From: Clonostachys chloroleuca
Lineage: Eukaryota > Ascomycota > Sordariomycetes > Hypocreales > Bionectriaceae
Reading direction: 5' to 3'
Assembly: GCA_037952775.1 (NCBI GenBank)
Contig: JBANAY010000004.1
Location: forward strand, 4,960,001 to 5,024,000
DNA: 64,000 nt
Part shown: positions 56,988 to 64,000 of the stretch, piece by piece
Layout: each line of letters begins with the position of its first letter
How positions within the stretch are numbered: the first letter of the stretch is position 1
Translations under genes and position numbers: made by a program
Notes under the pieces: generated by a model
The model's input: the letters and a program-made list of their open reading frames with translations, nothing else
What the model was told of the DNA's origin: nothing
Database searches by the model: none

Positions 56988-59533
56988 GTTGGGCGAGTGA
57001 ATGGGTAAGACACTCTAGATTGGGAGTCGCACAGCACCTCGACCGCGAACAGCCCGGGCCAGAGCTGCGGTTGTTAATTGAACGATACCAACCACGAAAC
57101 GGGATCGATAGGAGAACCGGCCCAGTCCGACACCGAAGGCAAGGGATATATGCCTCTAGTGTTTCTGCACCTGCGGCGATACCAATTGGGCCCAATTGGG
57201 AAAAGAGCGTTGGAAGAGGGAAAAAGGTAGCGATCCGGGTTTTCACGGGAGGCTCAAGGACCGCGAGTCAGCTCAGCAACGTGCGCAGCGGACAGGCTTT
57301 CGACAGACGACGGCCGGAGTGTCCTCTTCATTCCCGTGGACGCGAGGATTGACTCAGCACGAGGGAACAAAGGGAGAGGTTGCTGGAGATCAGGCAAGGA
57401 AGGGAATGGAAGGGTCGGGACGAAGGAGAAAAACAAAGAGCTTGACGAATCTGCCCCCACACTATGATGAAACACGGGACCGAAAACAAGCTAAAGCTCA
57501 ACGTCAGGGTGCCTTATCTCGCTCTGGACGATACCTAATAAGAGAATAAGGTAGGTAGGCTTTATTGGATTGGTCCTCGTCACCCTGCATGGGCTACGGG
57601 TGGGGGAATACACTCAAGGACAAGGACCGGAGCTAATATCGAACCGCCGCGCGTTGCGACACCGGGGCAGCGTCACAGCAGAGTAGACGGCAGGCGCGCG
57701 TGCGTGGGCGTGGGAAGGAAGCACCAGACAGACATTTCGTCAATGAGGCGCTGTTGAGATGCCTCAAAAAATCCACAGCAAGAGCAGGGGCGAGGCAGGG
57801 ATATCGCAGGGGGCCCCACGGCTCATCGCGTCCGCTGATTCGCCCAGCCAGCACGCTACGTGCCGAATATACCGATGTGGGCCCCTTGGCTCGCTGCTTT
57901 TGCGCTGCTCAACGCCACACAACGGCTATTCGGATCCAGACTCTACTCGACCTGCGAAGGCCTGGTGTCGTATTGAGTCGATGGACATTGGCCGATCGCC
58001 TGTGAGCTGCACGGTTTATATGCAGAGTTTACTACTTTCATTCAGATTGGCCTTCCGAATACCGTCCTCGGCGCAGACGACGAGGGGACAGACGAGACTG
58101 AGACACACGTGGGCAGCAAACATGTTCCCGCCTGTTGCATTGCCTTGTCTCGTCTCGTCTCGCCCTGTGTATGCGAGTCTCACGTCGCCTGGAGTCAGCG
58201 TCACCCAGAGACGATGGAACCCTCCGTCTTCCCCCTCTGGAGTTTCAACCAACCCGGCCCAGACGTAAGGGATCGTTATGCTTAAACTTTTGGTTTTTAT
58301 GCTTAATCTGAACCGCCCTGTCAGACTTTTCGGTCTATTTAAGTCTGCATGTGTTGGCCTCTCCGTGACCTCCCAATATCAGTCTGTGACAAAGAAAACC
58401 GCAGGCGGCCTCCCAGCTGACCGGGGTGGGGGTCGGATTGGGCGAAGAGGCTAAAAGCAGCCGGTCCAGAATCTCTCCATGCAGCGCCAGAGCCATGGGT
58501 CCCCCAGTTGATCAAATCGCGGCATCCAACGTCGAGACTCAACTCGCCGCCATAGTGGTCTTAAGTGGCTCCTCAATGATTGCATTGCTGTGAGATTGCC
58601 GTCCCCACCTCAGCTCACACCAACTACCCACATCAAATCGGTTCCTCGGCTCGTTGCCAAGTCTTGACCTCGATTCCCTGTCTTCGTCCAAATCGAGGCG
58701 AGGATGATGATGCAGGTTGGATCTTTCATATTGAAAAGCTTCATCTCTACGCACACGGATATGGCGAAACTGCTATGTGAATGCTTGTACTAAGTGTTTG
58801 GTCATGTCTAGCTTCAGCCCTATATCTTGTGCCAAGCCCAACCCGCCAAGAAGCGCATCTGCCAAGTCCTGCCAGCCAAGAAGGCCCTGCATTGATCGGA
58901 GATGTTGTCTTGGCTGTTTAACACTTATATCCAATGGTACAAGTGAACACGCGAAAATGGAACATGCACATAATGATACCTTCTTAAGGGTGAGAATAGG
59001 AAGAGTGACCACATTGAACCCTGCCTAGGCAATCATATTTCACATCTCCAGGTGGCCAGAGCAGACTCAGCACAACCCACCACCGTACAGTAACATCTTA
59101 TTTCTTTTAACCTTCACAGCCATCCGTACAAACTACACCTGCCCAGTATCAACCATATCACATCTAGAGTGGCATGCGACCATTGAACATTATATTTACT
59201 TCCCGGTCACGGCCATCATGCATACCATTCCATGGAAACCCCTGCGCGGATGTGCTCAATCGCTACTATTACACCGTGCGCTAGCACTCTCATGAGGTTT
59301 GGCCACCTACGGAGCTCAACACCCTCGAATGCAGCATTGATGAATAGCAGCCTGCGTAGAGAGCACGGTGAAAGTGTTGAGCGGGAGGTGCGAGGGTAGT
59401 TTAGACCATCTTGGCCAGTGGAAAGCGCCCTGACCCCTCACCGTCATTCTCTAAGTTCCTTTGAGCAAGAAGGTAGCTGGAGAAGGTAGCAAACATATAA
59501 CAATGATCAGGTTCTCCAGCCTGGCCTCAGGCC
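56988..59533. other. Intergenic, nha1 promoter and leader, no gene supported
   Basis: About 2.5 kb. Open frames near 57196-57549 and 57759-58268 lack domain or splice evidence. A short GTCTC tandem run is at about 58147. Long upstream regions are common for ion-transporter genes, but no element was identified. Confidence 0.5.
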
Positions 59534-59911
59534 TTACATATTTCCTTTGGCTTTTTCCATTGTTTGCCCACGTGCCTTGTATAAATTCTCGGTTAGGTCT
59601 TGGGCTATTTTGCTGACTGTCAGTCTGCCCTTCCCAAAACCAACGAGTGCCATCTTCTCGTTGAAGATCTTGAGCCTTTTGGCTTCGGCACTCTCCTTTG
59701 GTGACTCATACGACCGTTTCTTCTCCAGATCTGACATTGATTCTGAGTAGTGTTTGGTAGGGGTAAATTGGGTCGCATTTGATGCAATGCTAAGGTGTGT
59801 CGTGAACGCTACGTGCTGTTGGGGTCCGAGAGATTTTGCGAATCGCGAGCAAGTAGGCCGATCACCTTGGTAGATCCAACGGCCTTTTATCCTGGAGTTA
59901 GAGATTCTCAT
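59534..59911 (-). CDS. Hypothetical small basic protein (uncertain)
   Basis: Frame of about 125 aa from the ATG at 59911, open further upstream to a TTG codon (59962). A TTTTTCGCAG acceptor-like site lies about 20 nt beyond that, so an upstream exon is possible. The C-terminal half is Lys/Glu-rich and helical (KRSYESPKESAEAKRLKIF, then LTVSKIAQDLTENLY), which looks like real coding sequence. I do not recognise it, and no neighbour explains it. It could also be a chance frame. Confidence 0.33.
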   Translation of the reverse strand: MRISNSRIKGRWIYQGDRPTCSRFAKSLGPQQHVAFTTHLSIASNATQFTPTKHYSESMSDLEKKRSYESPKESAEAKRLKIFNEKMALVGFGKGRLTVSKIAQDLTENLYKARGQTMEKAKGNM

Positions 59912-60725
59912 TGATGTGTCTTCCAGAATTTCCGAGGTCCTTGTATCAAAGGTCTCGCTCAAACTGTGCCTAGGACTCGGTCAGCTGCGAAAAATCACAT
60001 TTCAAGGTCAGACGAGAAAAACGGAGAATAGATAGAAAAGGATCGACCCGGGTGAAAGCCGTTGCGTTGAGCACGATCCCACCCACCCAGGCTTTGCTTC
60101 TTAGAGCAGCCTTAGCTCGATAGAGAAACAAAGAAAGATAAAAGGGGGAAGAGAGAGACAAGAGGACCAGTTCTCATCGTACGAACGAGTGAAATCAAAG
60201 CTAATCTCAAGGCGCACCGTCGAAAAAACAACCCCCATGCCTTTTCTGGGGCGTACGCCAGAAGTAGTACATGGAATATTACACCAGGTTGGTCGCGATG
60301 CTGCACATGAGAGGGAAGCAACGTACCTGCGGGAAAGAAAACCAGTGTCATCCAGAGTGGACCAGAATGGGAATCTGGGGAGAGATATTAGAATGGAAAG
60401 ATGGGGAGACAAAAAAATGGCAAGGTGTATGTGTGTGGAAGAGTTTGACTTGTGCAGGTGTGCTCCCACTTGGCAGCCTTCAGCTGCGCGTCACTTGTCC
60501 TTCGCCCACGTTACTCTGCCTCAGGCAACTACTAATCAACCTTCTCTGGATCAGAAACGCGCACCAATTTTGGTTTTATGATAACAGAAGAGGGAATCCT
60601 TAGAGGGAAAAACAACCCATCACTTCTCGCTTATTCTATATCCTACCAACGCCAACCATTGCATCTAATCAACACACAGCCAAAACAAAAATCAGCATAT
60701 TTGCTATGTAATAAAAAAACGAACA
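59912..60725. other. Intergenic between a minus frame and the group A gene
   Basis: About 0.8 kb. AT-rich leader just before 60726 (a run of seven A at 60713). Open frames here are short and unconvincing. Confidence 0.45.
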
Positions 60726-62864
60726 ATGCGTGATACCAGTCACCTGAAGCTTCTTCCCCTACGAAATGAGAGCAGGTCCTGGTTCCGGTTCCCAGGAGGG
60801 ATACCAGATGGGTCAAACGAACATTGGCGTCGTGTCTATATGGACACGTTCATATTCTCCGTACTTGGAAAACCCAATGAAATCATTGGCTTCTGCCGAG
60901 GAACAGCAGCCGTAGAGGTTTTCCAAGACTTGGCTACGAGGCGCTATCGAGAACGTGCTTCTGACAGTGTTGAGATGCAAATCGATCAACGGACGTGGAA
61001 CAAACTCTGCAAGTTCTGAAAATTTCCATCACAATGACACTGACCCTAGACTACTCTAGATGCGAGAATGATGCTAACATTCACCACAGTCACGCAGTCT
61101 CAAGGGCAGCTTTTCCAAGGGCCAATTCCTACATTTCCCTGGAAGATTCCCGACCACCAGATCCTTAGCCCATCATCAATTGCATACCGAGCTTGGAGGC
61201 AGGTTTTGGGCTTGCCCTGCAACGTAGTCTTTGGTATCGATCCCGGAGAGTCTGAGTTGACAAAGCGCGTACTAAAGACCTATACCGTTGAAGATGGAAG
61301 AGAGATACTCCATGCGGCGGGCCATGCCAAATATTTCATGGGGTTTGGAGGTGAAATGAAAGACAACAAGTTTTGGCATCAAGCATGGCACCAAGATTGG
61401 TTCAAAGCCGCAATGATGTCTTCCAAAAACCGATCAAGTAGCACGCCCAAGCCGTCAACGGTAGAGAACCCATTCTCAGAGATAAAGAACCCATTCGCAC
61501 CAGTCAGTTCTGCGCCACCGTTGGGTGAGAAAAGAAAGATTTGGCCAACTGAGGACGAGTCAAAGGGCGGTCTTAAGATGCCCAAAACTTCCGCCTCTAC
61601 GGCCAAGCCCGCCTCCTTGGCTCCAATACTTAACCAGACGGGCACCACCTCAGCAGTCTCGTCCACTGTGCCTTCTGCAGCGCATGGCCTTTCTGCTACC
61701 AACTCGAACTCCAAGGCCAAAGAACCTGGAATAGTTCAAAGATATCAAGTTATGGGCTTGGATGAACCATCAGTGAGCGAGAACTCCCAGGTAGGAGGGT
61801 TGTTTGGACCACCACCATCCACCGTTGCGAGCGTGGGAGCATCACCAAAATCCGCCGTTACGAGCATGGGAGGGATATTTAGACTACCACCATCCACCGC
61901 TACGAGCGTGGGAGGGCTTTTTGGAGTACCATCATCCACCGTTGCGAGCGTAGGAGGGCTGTTTGGACCACCAGCACCCACCGTTGCGAGCGTAGGAGGA
62001 CTATTTGGACCACCAACATCCACCGTCACGAGCGAGGATGCACATCCCCCAACTCCTCCATTTGAAGATGGGACTGGCACTCGAAAGCTGCCAAATTTCA
62101 GTGATAGTCCGCCGATACACCAGAGTCTCGTGAACTGCTGGGAAACTCTATCAAAATCCAAATATTGGATCAAATCGCGACTGGTAACCGCTGCTTTCGA
62201 AATCAGGCTGCCAGACGCCAAGATCACAAACCAGCTATTGCAACCTGGTCCGATTATCACGACCAGACATTCAGATCTGTTCCAAGTTGAGCGTCGCGGT
62301 GTTACTGACGACGATCTCTGCCTCGGGATCAACTTATGTCGACATTTCACCCGTGAGCTCTCCGAGGCCCAGATGGATATCCTGAGGGATACCTGGAGAT
62401 GCATCGTCAGATGGGTGACTGTTGTATGCCAGGGCGCTGGCATCGAGTTTACGAAATGGTGCTTCCTATGGTCAAGGAACCTGTGCCCTCTGATGGATAA
62501 TCGCGTTTCGGATCAACAGACATGGGTATGGCTGGAACGAAACGAGAAGACTACTTTCCTCGAGTTAGTCAAAAGTTTGCCTCGAGAATCCGACTGCCAA
62601 TTCGGAAAAGAAATTTCAGAGACGATATCAGAGATCATAAACGAGCACAAGAGCTCTGATGACAATGAAGGGCTGTTGCAAGCAGTGAGCTCGGCGGTAC
62701 TCGCAGAGAGAGCCGTTTTCAATCCTCGGAGTCGCCTCTTGCAGGCTCTTATGATTGCTGTCTACGCCATAGCTACAAGCAAGTTTGAGACAGACTCATT
62801 CTCTAAAGCTCACCGTGTCTATATTTTGATCCGGGAGGGGCATCCCACCCTACATATCACGTAG
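60726..62864 (+). CDS. Group A island protein, copy 2, with GLFG repeats
   Basis: Exons 60726-61008 and 61090-62864 join to 685 aa. The intron (81 nt) has a GC donor (T|GCAAGT) and a CACAG acceptor. Its position and phase match the GTAAGT introns of the copies at 42136 and 47788, which is why it is called. Exon 1 carries RRVYMDTFIFSVLG; exon 2 starts TQSQGQLF and TFPWKIP. Then comes a Lys/Ser/Pro-rich linker, a 14-residue repeat with VGGLFGPP-type cores (61791-62034), and the shared C-terminal domain: WRCIVRW, GAGIEFTKWCFLW and LCPLMD (62387-62495), ending with a hydrophobic helix (LLQALMIAVYAIAT). No signal peptide. GLFG cores resemble FG nucleoporins, but the proline-rich context may be coincidental. 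Function unknown. This copy has no visible disruption. Confidence 0.78.
61791..62034 (+). repeat. In-frame 42-nt minisatellite encoding VGGLFGPP repeats
   Basis: About six coding repeats of 14 aa (one shortened to 11), variants VGGLFG, MGGIFR and VGASPK, inside the group A gene. The unit is 42 nt and stays in frame. Confidence 0.85.
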
Positions 62865-63194
62865 TAAGATATGGTGGAGGCAGTGAGGGGGGCCAGCACT
62901 TAGTAACGTCGAATATCAGTCACAAATCAAGGATGTAAGAACCAATAATGTAATTTCCGTGTAAGAAGACATATTAGTAGGAAATACACTCATTACAAAC
63001 AATGATCTGTCCCAACTCTCAAGATGGAACATACATCTTCCTAAGCATGTGAATGCCCAAGTCTACGATCCCCCGGAAGGATTGTTACCTTATACTTATG
63101 ATGTACAATAGGCCGAAGTCTCCTGGCGAAGTGTGAAATACTCAACATCGCTCTATTACTCGAATATTCAAAATTTCATGCTTATTCTTTCGCT
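62865..63194. other. Intergenic, convergent 3' ends
   Basis: About 0.33 kb, AT-rich, between two convergent genes. No feature seen. Confidence 0.5.
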
Positions 63195-64000
63195 CTATTG
63201 AGGAAGCGATGGCGGGCCGGCCCATCCATCGTCATAGCTACTAGCTTGCAGAAACTCCAACCATCCAGTATTCTCGCCCATGCCAACGTCCGCTGCATCC
63301 AAAGGAGATATGTTTGGCCACATCATGTTCAAGACTCCATTCATCTGGCCGTTCGAGGCGTCACCCGCCGGTTTGTCCATCGACCATGGTTCCTCAAATG
63401 CCGTGCTGTCCAGCATCGCGGATGGCGACAGGTTCTCCTGGAACTGCAACGTTTGATTAGGCTCGGTCTCATAACCGTCCAGGTATCGCCCGCAGAGATC
63501 TAATATGGTGCTGTGACATCTAGCACAGCTTGCGTTCAGGCCGGCCATGGCTTGGATAGTTTCCAAAGCGGTTATGATCTGAGATCGCCATGCGGGGCTC
63601 TCAGGTGCAGAGGGCTCGCTGCGGAGGCAGATGCAGGGGATCAGAGCGGCCTGGAAAATGAAGTAGCTGGAACCACAGTCAGAATCAGAAGGGTAGGGTA
63701 GCAATTACGGAAAACTTACAGGCCATACCAAGCAGACAACCGGTTGTGCTCCTTGGTTGCCCAATATCCGGCGATGGACACGATCGTAGACTTGGCGTCA
63801 GCCAGACAACGTTTATAGGCTTCCTTGGATGAGGGATCCAGCTCGGCTCCATTTATTAGTGACTTCCGAATCACAAACGGGCGATACATGATGATTCGTA
63901 AATTCCTCAGTCTCCAATCGCACACAGCCTGGGCGTGGGCATAGCGTAGTGGGACGATGGCGGTAACCTTGAAGAACGATGGGATGGAAGCCAGCCACGG
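63195..64000 (-). CDS. Fungal-specific transcription factor, C-terminal part (cut by window edge)
   Basis: Only the 3' part is in the window; the frame is open to position 64000. Two exons: 64000-63720 and 63666-63195, with a 53-nt intron (GTAAGT to CCAG). The visible 250 residues include an LRNLRIIMYRPFVIRK stretch and LSAWYGLYFIFQAAL across the splice, typical of the fungal_trans regulatory domain in Zn2Cys6 regulators. The DNA-binding N-terminus lies outside the window, so the class is inferred. The C-terminus is acidic and Asn/Met-rich, like an activation region. Confidence 0.72.

Noticed and set aside
56112..57008. 298-aa open frame on the plus strand
   Set aside because: Antisense to nha1 exon 1, whose membrane segments and family motifs are clear.
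1..64000. tRNA and rRNA genes
   Set aside because: No convincing T-loop plus acceptor-stem combination found by eye; a covariance-model scan would be needed to exclude them.

Overview
The window looks like nuclear DNA of a filamentous ascomycete, most likely a Sordariomycete and plausibly Hypocreales. Genes carry several short introns of about 50-90 nt with GTAAGT-type donors and CTAAC/CTGAC branch sites. Typical fungal families are present (Zn2Cys6 regulators, an MFS sugar transporter, a YEATS-domain Taf14, a Bdm-1 type phosducin, Yrb1). No bacterial operons, rRNA, convincing tRNA or CRISPR array were seen. The genus is an inference only.

Layout. From 1 to 34.4 kb the window is a conserved housekeeping block: a Zn2Cys6 regulator (265-2252, minus), an exportin-5/Msn5 karyopherin with 11 exons (5386-9785, minus), the diphthamide-pathway WD40 enzyme Dph7 (11062-12337, minus), a Bdm-1/PhLP1 phosducin-like protein (14632-15555, plus), an unrecognised single-pass membrane protein (18720-20735, plus), the Ran-binding protein Yrb1 (21526-22504, plus), Taf14 (24053-25563, plus), an Aro80-like regulator (27841-31131, plus) and an MFS sugar transporter (32695-34395, minus). 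Two further conserved genes lie to the right: a Nha1-type Na+/H+ antiporter (54127-56987, minus) and the 3' part of another fungal regulator at the right edge (63195-64000, minus).

The unusual part is 36.5-53.4 kb, with an outlier at 60.7-62.9 kb. It holds proteins I do not recognise, but they are related to one another. Group A (42136, 60726, a broken copy at 47788 and a relic at 52690) and group C (50825-52326) share a tryptophan-rich C-terminal domain with almost fixed spacing. Three group A copies also share an N-terminal module that ends at a conserved phase-1 intron. Group B (36516 and 40091, perhaps also the stop-interrupted frame 48375-49655) shares a different domain. An RS-rich protein (45235-46491), 22-nt minisatellites, a transporter-tail relic and other gene debris lie between them. 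This looks like a lineage-specific, fast-evolving gene island with births and deaths in progress. Its function cannot be read from the sequence.

Three genes (msn5, the Aro80-like gene and the group B gene at 40091) each lose frame at a G/C homopolymer in a way that one extra base would repair. This points to homopolymer undercalling in the assembly, or to true recent mutations.
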